A stretch of 64,000 nt of DNA from Crossaster papposus (GCA_037893245.1 JBAIAA010000750.1:1-64000), one strand, 5' to 3'. Positions 21,827 through 33,715 are shown, counted from the first letter of the stretch. Program-made: numbers and translations. The notes: generated by a model from the sequence alone, not told the origin.

Positions 21827-22043
21827 CCTGCCTCTGGATGTTATTCAGATAGTCCTGGGTTCGCCTCTCATCCACCTCAGCCTGTCCCTTCACATCCCCT
21901 TTGATCTTCTCCGTCTCCTGCTCTCTCTTCTTCCTCCGTCTGGCTTCCAGCCGGGTTCGCGTCTTCTCCTGGTTGCACCCCTGCTCCAGGCGTTGCGAGA
22001 CCTCAAAGCGCTTCATGTTCTCCTCATGCTCCCTCAATAGTTT
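21827..22043 (-). CDS. Exon M5 of the minus-strand gene (coiled coil)
   Basis: Acceptor TTTCGCTCTCACAG|AAA at 22044 and donor GGCAG G|GTAAGG at 21826. The 217-nt exon is open, phase 0 in and phase 1 out. It encodes KLLREHEENMKRFEVSQRLE, then a very charged helix (RTRLEARRRKKREQETEKIK) and DERRTQDYLNNIQRQG. High Lys/Arg/Glu with spaced Leu suggests a cytosolic coiled coil. Its style resembles the plus-strand gene at 4-13 kb, but I see no direct repeat relation. Exit phase matches the exon at 19162. Product not identified. Confidence 0.65.
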
Positions 22044-22330
22044 CTGTGAGAGCGAAATGTGTTATTATATTAAAAACTATTAGGAGGGGGCAGTCAAAAT
22101 TATATCCGATTTTCAAGAGCTAAGGCACAAATAAGGAAATAACATGAGTAAACTTGGAAAAGGCTACTCGGTAGAGTGCCGATTTCCACCCTAAATGTTA
22201 AAATATTTTTCCAAGTTATCCAGATTTCTAATCTGCCCACAGATCAATCTAAAAATATAAAGGAATCATCCTTGTGACCCACCAAGTTTCGTTAACATTC
22301 CTCCCAAATAAATTTCATAATCCTCCTAGC

Positions 22331-22366
22331 AAACAAACAAACAAACAAACAAACAAACAAACAAAC
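22331..22366. repeat. (AAAC)n microsatellite
   Basis: About nine uninterrupted AAAC units (CAAACAAACAAACAAAC...). Confidence 0.9.
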
Positions 22367-22544
22367 ACCCCTACACCTACAAAGTCGGGACCGGCCCTCG
22401 GTTTCCACCTAGATCACAGGTATAGGGACCAGTTGGGAACCAAGCCCCATTTCCGGGACCGAAATGTTCTTTAATCGTCATATTTGAAAATAAGTATATA
22501 AAATGACAATCCTGTCAAAAAAGTGTAAATTACCACATATTTTG

Positions 22545-22880
22545 CTTTGTGTGGTCCCGGCATTGATGGTAAGTTGAATATTTGTGTTTGTCTGGTCCCG
22601 GGATGGATGCTAAGATGAGTATTGTTGTTTGTCTGGTCCCGGGATTGATGGTAAGATGAGTATGTTTGTTTGTCTGGTCCCGGGATTGATGATAAGATGA
22701 GTATGTTTGTTTGTCTGGTCCCGGGATTGATGATAAGATGAGTATTTCTGTTTGTCTGGTCCCAGCATTGATGGTAAGATGAGTATGTTTGTTTGTCTGG
22801 TCCCAGCATTGATGGTAAGATGAGTATTTGTGTTTGTCTGGTCCCGGCATTGATGGAAAGATGAGTATTTGTGTTTGTTA
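22545..22880. repeat. 41-bp minisatellite, first block
   Basis: About eight units of TGGTCCCGGGATTGATGGTA plus AGATGAGTATGTTTGTTTGTC. Successive TGGTCCC starts are 41 bases apart (for example 22634 and 22675). The array continues at 23828. Because 41 is not a multiple of three, overlapping minus-strand frames read DQTNKHTHL-like repeats. These are not genes. Confidence 0.9.
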
Positions 22881-22882
22881 GT

Positions 22883-23827
22883 CAGGGACGCGGACTTTAT
22901 AGGGGCCGTTTGGCTCAGATTTCTAAAAAACAACCAAATTTTGACAATATGCTGCCCATACAATACTTTTACGATTGTTGACGGCCGCCATGTTTGCTTA
23001 ATTTGCATAAATCCTTAATACCTGCCGCGTAATATATTTATTCACATTTATTTTTTTGGAAAAGGCTTATTTTGATGATTCTACTTACACATCCATTCTT
23101 AACTAACATTTTCTAAAGCATATAAAAGTGACTTAATACTTATGAGAACATAGTAACAATCCAAAATAGCTACTGTATTAGTATTTATATACCCTAAACT
23201 ACGTTGCACGCATTTACCCAATTGTCTCCAGATATTATCAAGTAGTCTTGCCAAGTTGGGCAACCGTTCGCCTAATTTTAGCCCAAATTACAGACACTTC
23301 ACCCCCCCCCCTTTTTTTTTTTGGGGGGGGGGGAAATATTAAGATATGTTCATTTTTGTAATGATTTTCCATTTTTGGGGGGTGGGGGGGGGGGGGGGGG
23401 GGAGGGAGGGGAAGCTGTGCCAGTAAGTAACTGTGAATGTAATGCTCATCAATACTGACGTTTGACGAGACAACTTGATGATATTTGAGTAAAGGGTAAA
23501 TGCGCACAACTTTAGGGAACAATACTAGAAGTACCGGTAGCCATTTGGGATTATTATTGTTATTCTCATAATTATTCAGTCACTTATATGCTTTAGAAAA
23601 TGTTATTTAAGTGAGGTGTTTAAGTAGAATCACCCCCCCCCCCCCCCCCAAATAAATCAAAATAAATACAAATATACCCAATTAAGAGAATAAATATATA
23701 TTACACAAGCAAATATGGCGACTCAGAGGGCACCGGTCTTGGCGCCCGTCAAATCGAAAAAGTATGGCCAAATTTGGTGCTTTTGGAAAAATCTGAACCA
23801 AAATATCCCTAACACAGCTTACTATAT
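22883..23827. mobile_element. Inverted-repeat element splitting the minisatellite
   Basis: It interrupts the 41-bp array. The ends are imperfect inverted repeats: GATTCTACTTACACATCC..TTTTCTAAAGCATATAAAAG near 23075-23130 against CTTATATGCTTTAGAAAATG..TTTAAGTAGAATCA near 23583-23632, and CCAAATTTTGAC..GGCGGCC text near 22930-22990 against ATATGGCGAC..GCCAAATTTGG near 23715-23780. The middle contains runs of C and G (23303, 23384-23402, 23633-23650). No coding capacity. Confidence 0.6.
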
Positions 23828-24478
23828 GTCTGGTCCCGGCATTATTGGTAAAATATGTATTTTTGTTTGTCTGGTCCCGGCATTGATGGTAAGACGAGTA
23901 TTTCTGTTTGTCTGGTTCCGGCATTGATGGTAAGAGGAGTATTTCTGTTTGTCTGGTCCCGGCAATGATGCTAAGATGAGTATTGTTGTTTGTCTGGTCC
24001 CAGCATTAATGGTAAGATGAGTATTGTTGTTTGTCTGGTCCCGGCAATGATGCTAAGATGAGTATTGTTGTTTGTCTGGTCCCAGCATTAATGGTAAGAT
24101 GAGTATTGTTGTTTGTCTGGTCCCGGCATTGATGGTAAGAGGAGTATTTCTGTTTGTCTGGTCCCGGCAATGATGCTAAGATGAGTATTGTTGTTTGTCT
24201 GGTCCCAGCATTAATGGTAAGATGAGTATTGTTGTTTGTCTGGTCCCGGCATTGATGGTAAGAGGAGTATTTCTGTTTCGTCTGGTCCCGGCAATGATGC
24301 TAAGATGAGTATTGTTGTTTGTCTGGTCCCGGCAATGATGCTAAGATGAGTATTGTTGTTTGTCTGGTCCCGGCAATGATGCTAAGATGAGTATTGTTGT
24401 TTGTCTGGTCCCGGCAATGATGCTAAGATGAGTATTGTCGTTTGTCTGGTCCCGGCATTGATGGTAAGATGAGTATTT
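23828..24478. repeat. 41-bp minisatellite, second block
   Basis: About sixteen units of the same 41-base repeat as at 22545, with two alternating subtypes (CAGCATTAATGGTAAGATG and CGGCAATGATGCTAAGATG). The subtypes alternate in pairs for several units, which suggests a higher-order unit of 82 bases or more. Confidence 0.9.
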
Positions 24479-24954
24479 TGGGGGTATGTGTGTGATGGGG
24501 CGGAGGGGGTGTACCTCATATATGCCCGCAAATGGTAATACAGTCAGACTGTTTTAATTCACTTCATTACGATGATGATAACGAAGACTATTACTGTTTC
24601 CATTCTCTATAATTACAATACATAGCATGTGGGGTACCTCAAGGTTCTGTGCCCATTATTTTGTCCTGTTTAATATAAATGATATTTGTAATTCATGAAA
24701 AACCAGCTAACAGAAGAATAAGATTTTTAACAACGTGTATTGCTACTTCTAAAATCTAATTTTTTGCTAGCAGAACAATGTAAAAAACCGATTGTCCACA
24801 TTTGAGGCATCGAAATATTAATAGTCAAAGTAAAATCCAAATTTCTTCAAGCAAAAAATTGAGTTTTTTAAATTACCGGTGTCGCAATTTCTGAAAACCT
24901 AAAATTTTACTAGCAGAAAATCAGAAAATGCGGTTGTCCACTTTTGACGCTCCA

Positions 24955-26210
24955 TAGTATACGTTACAAGCATGGTGGCATACGCTGACAAACGCGAGGA
25001 TACGCCGAACTAAATTGTTAAGCATGCTTACAAAATGTGTGCGTATGACTGCGTAAAGTGTTCATACGCTTAGCATACTGTAGGCATACGCTGAATACAC
25101 CAAAGGTACGCTAGAGGTAGGTTACGGCCTAGGTCGAGTACGCTGGACATAAGTTGCCATAGGTTGGCATGAAGGTTTACCATATTATTATTCTTTCTGG
25201 TAATAAAACCGCAAGGATCCTTCAAAATTGCCTCAAGGCACTGTAGCTCGTAAGCAAAAAGAACCCCGTAGACAGAGGCACACAGCCAGGAACACCGGGG
25301 ATACGTCAAACCCCTTCTCTTAAGTCTTAGTGATAAGTGTTCTGGGTTCCTTTACGTGTATTATACAATTTTATAATGAAAATGATATATACACACATTA
25401 TTATTATAAATAATACAACACACGGGACGTCCCATCCGAAGGACAAAGCAACAGTGGTTTAATTGCCTTGCTTAAGGACACATGTGTTGAGGCCGGGGTT
25501 TGAACCCACGCTCTGCGAACAGAAAACCCAGCTCTCAACCGTTCGGCCACAACACTTCACATAGCGCATTGATAGCGTATAAGTAACAACAGTTGCGCTG
25601 TGAATACGATACTCATACGCAACTAATACGCTGGACATACGCCGACAATAAGCCATTTGCGCGTGACCCCGAGTTAAATTTGAATAACATCTGGTACACT
25701 GACTTGCTCACACAGCTTGGCACAGTTCAACTTTAAATTCTCCAGACCAACGACGATGTTGCTATATCACGTGATTTGGGGCAAGCCTTACGCGTCATAC
25801 GCTAGCAACCCCCAGCTCTGGAATGATCTGGTGTCTTTTTGCCATTCTCACCTATTGTAAACAATGTATTGGTGCTGAGCGTCTCTTACGTAACTATGCA
25901 AAGGCTGGCCCCGAATCACGTGATATAGCAACAGTGTCTTTGGTCTGGAAAATTTAAAGTTAAACTGTGCCAAGCTGTGTGAACAAGTCAGTGTACCAGA
26001 TATTATTTAAGTTTAACTCGGGGTCAAGCGCAAATGACTTATTGCTGGCCATACTCAGGCCGTACGCTATTCATACGCTACAAATATGTTCAATACGGTT
26101 AGGTATACGCACAATTCCGTATTTTGAGGGCTTGTTGCGCGTATGTAAAATATGTTATGAATGTTAATACGCAACTCATACGCTGGTGCCATACGCAACA
26201 GTGTGACAGC
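24955..26210. mobile_element. Foldback element with CATACGC motifs and an inner inverted repeat
   Basis: The arms 25620-25780 and 25905-26060 are inverted copies: TTAAATTTGAATAACATCTGG, GTGCCAAGCTGTG and TATCACGTGAT occur on both sides in opposite orientation, centred near 25845. Outside the arms CATACGC, TACGCTGACA and TACGCTGG recur many times in both directions (24970-25140 and 25565-25640, 26060-26195). A SINE has inserted at 25388-25560. No coding capacity. Confidence 0.65.
25388..25560 (-). mobile_element. tRNA-derived SINE
   Basis: On the minus strand: A box TGGCCGAACGGTTGAGAGC (like a leucine or serine tRNA), B box GGGTTCAAACCCCGGCC, then a body with TGTCCTTAAGCAAGGCAATT and TTGTCCTTCGGATGGGACGT, and a tail of TATTATTTATAATAATAATG. 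Order and spacing are those of a tRNA-headed SINE. The body text (CCTTCGGATGGGACGT) is a motif seen in widespread invertebrate and fish SINEs, from memory. Confidence 0.8.
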
Positions 26211-27004
26211 ACCTTAGCGGAAATTTCTTAAAAAATGCATCTTTAGACGCACCGTTCGAAATGGCCTTTTTTTTTCTTCTAAAATAACAGTTTGTCAGAA
26301 AGAATAATTCCACAGGGAGTTTAGTCCCATTACTATCTTTAAACCAAGTACATGCTTTATAACATTTCGTCAGCTACAAATGGTGGATGTTACCTTTATT
26401 AAATTAGTTCACTGAATCATTTATCCAAATTACTAAGACCACTGTTTTAATTATCATCAACATGTACTTAACACACAAATATTGACAATTTCAATGATCC
26501 GTTAAGTAATTGTGAAACACGATCAAGCATGTAGTGTTTTTAAAACATCAATTTGGCCGACAGTGCATGTAATTACATAATATTAATAATTAAATCCTAA
26601 GCCATTTCATCAAATATGTTTCAACAAGGAAGATGTACTTATTTTAGGCAAGATTCATGGCAATTCATGTTTTCTTTTTGCTGGGTTATACTGCAAAGCA
26701 CCCCTTAACACCAACAGCTGCCAGTGACTGTTTCAGCTAAACATTCCCCTAGTTCTCTGTGTACATTTCTTGGTTTACATGTACATACATAGCCTATATT
26801 GTACTTATTTCATTTTAAAAGGGAACATTTACTTGTTTTAGGCAAAATTCATGGCAATTCATATTTTTTTCAAATCATTAAAGTTGGGATTAACACTAGT
26901 AGCAAGACTCATTAGGATATTTAATTCATAATGCATGTTACATACAGTAACCATGCATTTCATCGTGGTGTGATCTTTCCATTGCAACAGTGAGATTGCA
27001 CTGT
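26211..27004. other. Intronic DNA with a local duplication
   Basis: TTAGGCAAGATTCATGGCAATTC occurs near 26643, with close variants near 26840 and 27508. ATATGTTTCAACA and CACAAATAT..ACAATTT recur around 26475, 26613, 27244 and 27374. So 26440-26900 and 27220-27520 are diverged copies of one ~400-bp segment. No exon seen. Confidence 0.5.
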
Positions 27005-27215
27005 TTCAACCAGTTCACGCCAGGATTATTTTGACATTGACCAGACCCAGGATTATGTATATGTGGGTAGCAAACCTGATATTTCTGGCCTTGCACGCTG
27101 CGAGCCAGTCGCTGACAGATATTTTCGGCCTTGCTCGTGACGTGTTTATCCTCATCGGTTTTGAATTCCGGAAAAACTTTGCGTGTATACACGTCATCCG
27201 ACGCTAACTGGTTAA
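27005..27215. mobile_element. TTAA MITE, CCAGTTCGCGCC family, short form
   Basis: Begins TTCAACCAGTTCACGCCAGG and ends GACGCTAACTGGTTAA, 211 bp. It splits the duplicated segment described at 26211. Confidence 0.7.
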
Positions 27216-29039
27216 TTATCATCAATATGCAAGTAAAAACACACAAATATCAACAATTTACACTGATTCAAGAAATTGTGAAAAACTATCAAATGTAACT
27301 GATACAAAAAGGGATTTAAATCTTAACCGTTCCATAAAAGCAACCACACATTTTAGGCCACATTTCATCAAATATGTTTCAACAGACCTCCTTGGCTTGA
27401 CATTGTGCTGCAATTGTTCATCTTTTCCCATCATAAACCACACATTCCTTTAGATATTTTCTTGGTATTGTATATATTTCATTTTAAAAGGGAAACTTTA
27501 CTTGTTTTAAGCAAGATTCATGGCAATTCAAAATAAAGAAGGGGGTGCATGGTCCCCATTTGAACCCCAGGTCCTCCCTTGCATTGGATTACCAATTTTG
27601 TTTAATGACCAAGACAACATTACACCTAGACCTGAAGTTGCCAAATAATCCTCCCCCACCCCCCCAACAAAAAATTAAAAATGAAATGATATCCAAAGTG
27701 GTTATTTTTAAAAACGTTTCTATTACAAATAATACAGTGCGAGTCAAAACAAAACTATACTTATTCTTTAGCAATATAGAGCAACTCTTCCTGCTCCTTT
27801 TGGTGACATTTTTACTGGATTAGTTTAGAAACTTGATGTTTGTGGCATTTGATAGAATAATCCAGGATCTTCTTTTTATCTCGTGCGCGTAAAGTCACGT
27901 GACCCTTCCTTCCGGTCCAAACCGGAAGTGCCTTATAATTTGAAAATGAAAAATTTCATGAACTTACTTTCAACGATGTTAGTGTCTTGCTGGAATGAAC
28001 TTTTCAAACAAATTACCGTCGACGTCATAACATGTTATAGCGCCCTCTAGTGGCAGATTGAAAATGGTTGAAATTAATAATTAATGTGGCGAAGTTTGCT
28101 GAAACCACTTTATAACCAGTGTATTTAAAAGGGAAACTCCATCCATAGTTTATAATTGCATAATGCTAAAGAGTGTCAATTGCCATTGTGACTTGATTTT
28201 TATTTCATTTTTATCTGTTTACCGAAACCGATAAAAATCATAAAACAGAGATTTCCTCGCACTGCGCTTACCGTCATGCGAGCCGCCATTTTGTTCTGGT
28301 TTATCGGTACATCCGAGATATTGTGACGTAGTGTCTGCACCATCAGTACGCGAAGCCCGATCGATAGCGGCCCTGCACGCGCAATGAATGCAAGTGAACC
28401 CTTTTGTGTACGGCATAGTGTATACATAATGTGTACTGTGAAAGTGGGCTCAAAATCATACGGAGAAGGACCAGATGCCATAATTACTAGCTCACAGATT
28501 TTCTATTCTTCTCAGAAAATACAAAAATAAACGATAGTTTGTGGCGCCTCAAGTCGATATTCTGCACAGAAATGCAATACATGTACTCGCAATAGTCGGG
28601 CGCCGTACAACATACGTCTGCATAATGTAGTTGGCCACGTCAAGGTAGGATACCAGTGCGAACAACACACAATAAAGCGATGTGCAAACACTACGTCATA
28701 ATGTCCCGGGTGAGGCGGGAAATTTGAACAATATGGACGCGCCCATGTACTCCTGAATGGCAAGAAATCGTGAATATAATAGGCGCGTGAGTCATTCTCG
28801 ATAACAAATTTTGACGTCACCAGACCGGAAGTTGACGCCATCATACAATTGTATGTGATTTATTACGTTTTGGACCTTTAAGCCGTATCTCAGCAACGGA
28901 ACATGCTAAAATAAAAATTATTTTGTATTGGGTTGGTTAGGTAGTTTACCGAAAGTTTACAAATGTGTGACGTCATCGGTTTAATCACTTTAAATTAACT
29001 TTAATCTGTTTAAATAACCTAAATTCGTTTTGATTACTT
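27216..29039. other. Intronic DNA, no supported gene
   Basis: Minus-strand frames of about 60-110 codons exist (28200-28481, 28512-28844) but show no domain, no splice borders in context and ordinary composition. TCACGTGACC occurs at 27897. CACGTGACGTCACG (29264-29278) begins the TGACGTCA repeat region. Confidence 0.3.
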
Positions 29040-29640
29040 TAATCTGTTTATAATTCCTTTTGAATGTTTTTTGAGGAAAAAATACAAATGCGAAAAAGCC
29101 CTATGTTCTTTTCCTTCAGAATTTTCTCCATAGAGTTTGTGCACGTTTTTCTTCGACCAATACACGTTGGTAAGTCCGAACGACTTGGGACTTGGCACAC
29201 AGTTGAACCATCACCCAAGGATGGTCCTAGAACAAAATTCGTTGCGATTACGTCATTCGTGGTCACGTGACGTCACGTTAAATGTTCAATTTTTCCCCAT
29301 AGGTTTTGTACACGTTTTTCTTCAGACTATTGACTTTGACACTTTGGTAAATCCGATCGACTTGAGACATAGCACACACCTCGACCACCATCCACAAGTG
29401 GGCCAAGAGAAAAATCGTCACGGTGACGTTATTGTAGGTCATGTGACGTCACATTAAAGGTGTAGTTTTTGAGACCCTTGCGTCAAACTTGGTATACAAG
29501 TATGTGTTATAGACTAAAATTAAGATGACATCATGATCACGTCAACGGGTGTCATTTGAGGTGCAGTTTTCCCTCTAAGATTCGGACACGTTTTTTGTTT
29601 ACCAATATATATTTGGCGCTTGGGTAAATCCAACCGACTT
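29040..29640. repeat. TGACGTCA-containing repeat family, first site
   Basis: Two diverged units (about 29100 and 29290) share TTTGT(G/A)CACGTTTTTCTTC, GGTAA(G/A)TCCGA(A/T)CGACTTG and TCACGTGACGTCACGTTAAA or TCATGTGACGTCACATTAAA. The same family appears at 33190-33410 and 63560-64000. Each unit ends at a perfect CRE-like palindrome TGACGTCA. Confidence 0.6.
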
Positions 29641-30228
29641 CAGACTTGGCACACACTTAGACCACCACACACATATTGAAAGTCATTGTAGACACTCGAA
29701 ACAGCTGTGTTTGTCCAAAAACACATTTCTAGGTTTTTTTTCTTTTTCTTCTGTTTTAGTCTCCTCTCCATTGGGTTTGTACACATTTTTTGTTCAGCAG
29801 ATGCTGCTAACTCGGCAACAATGTCAGACGCCCTTAAAGGAGTGGTTGAATTCTCACAAAGTCGAGAAAACAGAAACTTTTTACCCTTGTTTTTTTTAGC
29901 CAACATATCTACACTTTCTTTCATGTTAACTGGCAGCAGAATTGGCACTCCACGCCCTCGCTTTCCCCGCACCATGAGCAATGTCAGCCTGTTTAGAGAA
30001 ACCTTTTCAGGTGGAGTTAAGGCTTTCAAGAATTTCATCATGAACAGCTCTCTTGGATTGTACTTGCTGATTATAGTTGTCAACCTCAATACTTTCATAT
30101 TTTGGTCTTCTATTGTACAAAACAACCTGTGTAAGTGTCACCTTGGCCAGCTCCTTGTATGTTTTAGCCGTGAGTTTTCCATCTGCGTTCACCTTTTTGC
30201 TGATTACCAATGGCCACGCGTATGACAT
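29641..30228 (-). pseudogene. Tyrosine-recombinase-like gene, middle fragment
   Basis: Minus-strand frames starting near 30228 read VISKKVNADGKLTAKTYKEL, VTLTQVVLYNRRPKYESIEV and then, after a frame change, KVSLNRLTLLMVRGKRGRGV with PILLPVNMKESVDMLAKK and SRLCENSTTPLRASDIVAEL. The same protein is met in pieces at 36950-37960 (plus strand, same middle plus the C-terminal domain) and 33325-33640 (N-terminal part). RGKRGRGVPILL is typical of a large uncharacterised gene family, repetitive in fish and invertebrates, whose C-terminus has the box II residues of tyrosine recombinases. The frame change makes this copy defective. TGACGTCA-family repeat follows at its 3' side. Confidence 0.5.
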
Positions 30229-31310
30229 TGTACAATTGCATACTCAGTAGAGATTTACACAATGCAACCATGGAGATTCCTTCTTATTCCTCCATGATGC
30301 AACTGAATTTCATGATGATGAGGTTTTGTAGCAATCAACAGTGCAGTCATATGTGATTGTGATGGAAAACAACTTATCAATCTTGCAGTGCCTGATTTAT
30401 GTTGATCTTAACGTTTTTGTTCCTGTTCCTGTTCCTTCTTTTTCATCTTTGCTTTCACTGTGAGTGTCTTGTTGTGGATCTTGTTGTTAATATCTCTCCA
30501 GCTTTTATTGTCATGCAGGTCGTTGGCTCTTTTGATCATCCGTAAACTAAGGGTTTTTCCTGGAGTGGCCATCTTTGAAAATTGTTTTTGTATTTCACTC
30601 TGGCTTATAGTCAGGTTCATAAGTGTAAGGACACAATACTGACTATCTTTCATTATGCAAACACAATCTTGACTTTCTCATATAATATTACTATTTGCAA
30701 TCATTTTTTTATTTTAGATAATATTGTACATCATGTACATATGTTTAAGAGATAAATAATGTGTGAATACAGGATATTTCGTTTTAAATTCACGTTTACA
30801 AGCATCAAAATGGCATCTAAAAACGGGACACAAATTAAACAAAATTTCATCAAAATTTCATTAAATCAAAGACTTTAATATCCCTTATTTATTTTCATTA
30901 CTTTGTGCATATTACTTGAGTAAGTAAATGACGAAATATACTGGCCCACAAAAAAAATACGCACATGAACGCTGTGATCTGCGTGTTCCAAAAGTTACAC
31001 GTCGTGTCCACCACATCATATGATGTTCAAAAAGCCAGATATTTTTTTTTTAAACCTCATTCTTGCCAAACTAAGCAATTGTTTTCTGAATTAGCTGCAT
31101 AATCATCGTGTAAAATGTCTGTACATCCCCCATTAATATAAGGATGAAAAAAATCCACACATCGATCACTCATTTATGTTCGTGTCCACTTGTAACTAAC
31201 GTTAAATGTTGTCGCAATTTAACTGGTAATCAACAGAATCCCGAGTTGGCCAGTACACATGAAAAGTACCCTGTGTCGATGACCTGAAGGTCACTTATTT
31301 GCTAATTTAC
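30229..31310. other. Non-coding DNA
   Basis: A minus frame at 30408-30653 is Lys-rich and ends in an imperfect KKKEQEQEQKR. It shows no domain and I leave it unassigned. The rest is AT-rich. Confidence 0.3.
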
Positions 31311-31319
31311 GCGTCGTGC
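31311..31319. repeat. 9-bp target-site duplication GCGTCGTGC (left)
   Basis: Exactly repeated at 32464-32472, directly outside the TAGTCT..AGACTA ends of the element at 31320-32463. Confidence 0.85.
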
Positions 31320-32463
31320 TAGTCTTGGTTCCAAGACCTTCGTGTTGTTTATTTCGCGATCACTGACACAAACCACCGATGTTATAGAGGGCGGTATTTC
31401 ACGACGAACCGACACCCGTGACTGGACCCTGCCGAAGGTCTTGGACAAGTTGGCACATCGTGGGCGTGGTCAGACTATTGTAATATATGCAGTATTCATA
31501 TCACGTGATAATGATGGACGGTTAAGCAAATACGTGCAGACCTGAGGGTTATTGTGTCGCGCAAAACATGTCCAGACTCGCCGCGATTGACCTGTGTACA
31601 CATGTCCAGACTCGCCGCGATTGACCTGTGTACACATGTACATGTACATTGTACATCGACACAGCAAATCATGGCTGCCCCGGCGTTTATTTGTGACTGC
31701 GGGTGCAGAGGTATTTGTCTTAGGTGTTTAAATTTGTGATGAGTGAAACCACGAAACGAATGATAATGTTTCCTTTGATTTCAGGGAAACGTAGCCAAAA
31801 TGACGTACGTTCGACTTCGATCTGTTCCTTTCTCTATGGTTCGATACACTGGAATAAAAAAAAAAAACTTCCCTTCTCCGCGGCACCACATTACTAACGA
31901 GATGCTGCAGCGGGACTCGACAAGATCGGTACGGGTACAATGCGTCCAGGCCGCGCCGGTTGGCGGCTGCAGCTAGCTTGCAGTAGCACTGCCCCGGAAG
32001 ATCGGCCACACAATGCTATTAAGTCTGCATATTTCGCGCAATGCATACTATACGTGCATACAGTCGCCATCACATACACTGTACATGTACACAGACATTA
32101 CATGTACACTGTGTACGTGCACACCCAGTCATATCCTGTATTTGTGTATAATGAATAATTCATGATGAGGCTCAAACTCGGTCGCTGATTGGATCCCTCG
32201 GAAAAGCGAGGGAGAATCGTCGAAAACTAAGGTTAAAGTTAACAATTGATTGCCAACTAGTGCTAGACCCTTTGGGGAATCCAAAATCATGTACGTTTGT
32301 CAAACGTCGGCTCCAGTGCGAACATGGATCCAGCCGCATTTTGTAAACTACGCATGCGTGAGACCAGAACGCACACGAAGCCGGGATTTGAAAAAGAGAC
32401 AGCGTTAACGAATCTGCGCGCGTGGTGGGCGCCGAAATAACACAAGGGTCTAGGGCTAGACTA
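31320..32463 (+). mobile_element. Mutator-like non-autonomous element carrying an ORF segment (copy 1)
   Basis: Starts TAGTCTTGGTTCCAAGACC and ends GGGTCTAGGGCTAGACTA. It is flanked by the 9-bp duplication GCGTCGTGC. A second copy lies inverted at 43492-44819 with its own 9-bp duplication. Nine-base duplications are characteristic of Mutator-like (MULE) transposition. Inside are two tandem ~36-bp units (CCAGACTCGCCGCGATTGAC), ACATGTACATGTACATTGTAC and a short spliced-looking ORF (see 31671). No transposase domain was recognised. Lies in a region with no host exon. Confidence 0.8.
31671..31975 (+). CDS. Two-exon ORF inside the Mutator-like element
   Basis: ATG at 31671 opens MAAPAFICDCGCR, followed by AGA G|GTATTTGTC (donor) and, after a 70-base gap, TTTGATTTCAG|GG (acceptor at about 31783). 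Joining them keeps the frame: GKRSQNDVRSTSICSFLYGS, then HITNEMLQRDSTRSVRVQ. The same two blocks are kept in the inverted copy near 44098-44399. Conservation of start, donor and acceptor in both copies is notable. It may be a captured host gene start (as in Pack-MULEs) or the start of the original transposase. No domain recognised, so function is unknown. Confidence 0.35.
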
Positions 32464-32472
32464 GCGTCGTGC

Positions 32473-33189
32473 CCACTGCATTCTGTTTCGCGTCTTATTG
32501 TAACTAACGTAAGTTTTGATCAAACATGTTGGAATTGTTCCTTAAATTCTACCAGATCAAAATGTAAATAACAACAAAAAAAGGTACGTATCAACATTAA
32601 GTTCAACATTTTACCATGTTTTAGTAGGAAAACTTGCTGCGAGTGGCGATCTTTTTTGTTAACATTGGTTTATTGGACACTAACATTGGTTTCAGTAGGG
32701 AGCCATGTTGGCAGGTTGGTGTATTTTTTGTAACCTGTTTGAGAACCATGCAATGAAAACAGGCCACTGTTAAGGCAAGTACCTTGAAGGCTTTAGTTGA
32801 GCAAGTGATAATAAACTTGACACACTTGAAATGTTTGCCTGGATTTAAAATTTATGGTGTCCACGTCATTTTTGTAACTAATGTTAACATGCATGATCAG
32901 ATCTTGAAAACTAAGGGTATTTAATCACTGGTTGTCAATTAAAACATGATTTAAACTTTAGTAGTCTAGCTTAACGGTAGTTAGTTACGGTGTCCACCTT
33001 TTAATTTGCCGATAAAAACAAAGTTTTTTTTATATTTTTTACTTCAACATAGGAGGAACACATTAACTTAAATAAAAAAAAAACCTAAATAAATTTCTTT
33101 GACTTGACTCAACTAAGAAGTGGACACCATGTAACTTTAATGCGTTAAATTTATACGACAATCAGAGAAAACACTGCTTTCCAGTAGGT
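32473..33189. other. Non-coding AT-rich DNA
   Basis: Repeated short phrases (GGTGTCCAC..TTTGTAACTAATGTTAAC) but no gene or clear element. Confidence 0.3.
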
Positions 33190-33410
33190 GATGGTGACAT
33201 CATCGCCCGCATGTGACGTCACATTAAAGGTGTAGTTTTCCCCATAGGATCTGTACACATTATTTTAACCAATAATATCTTTGTCACTTGGGTAAATCCG
33301 ATCAACTTCAGACTGGGTACATACTTAGACCACCACACACAAATTGAAAGTAATTTTAGACACTCGAAACAGCTCTGTGTTTGTCCATAAACACATTTCT
33401 AGTTTATTAT
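33190..33410. repeat. TGACGTCA-containing repeat family, second site
   Basis: GTGACGTCACATTAAAGGTG, GTAAATCCGATCAACTTCAG, CTTAGACCACCACACACAAA and TGTTTGTCCATAAACACATT are shared with 29600-29730 and, inverted, with 63540-63720. Confidence 0.6.
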
Positions 33411-33640
33411 TTCCTTCTGTTAGTCTTTTGCGGACAATCAGGTCCTTAGCCTCTCCTTTGAAAACCATGTTGTTGCGTTCATGGTTGCCCAGGTTACGAA
33501 TATGCAGCCAACTCTGCCGCTTCATTCTTTTTTCCTCCTTTGGGATTGCCAAAACTTCACAAACCAATGTTTCCTTACAGTGGTGCCTACTGCAATGCCA
33601 GGTGAGTTTCTGCTGAGGTTTTCCACAGAACAAACCATCA
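33400..33640 (-). pseudogene. Tyrosine-recombinase-like gene, N-terminal zinc-finger-like fragment
   Basis: The minus frame reads FCGKPQQKLTWHCSRHHCKE, then TLVCEVLAIPKEEKRMKR and LHIRNLGNHERN. C..C/H..H spacing with a following LAIPK and a (R..G+..HN) motif recalls the N-terminal zinc-finger region of the same uncharacterised family as the fragments at 29641 and 36950. The TGACGTCA-family repeat follows its 3' side in the same arrangement as at 29641, which supports a shared element. No complete frame. Confidence 0.35.
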
Positions 33641-33715
33641 TTGACCAGTGTGGGTTCTAATATACCGGGGTACATGTAGATAGTGAAACTGTAGGAGCTA
33701 ATGGCTACATGATGC
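33636..33715. repeat. Segment duplicated at 35228-35310
   Basis: ACCAGTGTGGGTTCTAATAT, CCGGGGTACATGTAGATAGT and GCTAATGGCTACATGATGCC recur almost unchanged at 35228. The flank and the adjoining minisatellite were duplicated together. Confidence 0.75.

Noticed and set aside
22471-23008. Overlapping minus-strand frames with DQTNKHTHL repeats
   Set aside because: By-product of the 41-bp minisatellite. All three frames read similar repeats.
23828-24478. Possible CRISPR array
   Set aside because: Units are contiguous 41-bp repeats with no variable spacers, in an animal genome.
25070-25309. 79-codon minus frame
   Set aside because: Lies in the CATACGC foldback element. No protein family recognised.
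30408-30653. Lys-rich minus frame near the recombinase-like fragment
   Set aside because: Does not continue the family's order and shows no motif. Low-complexity end.
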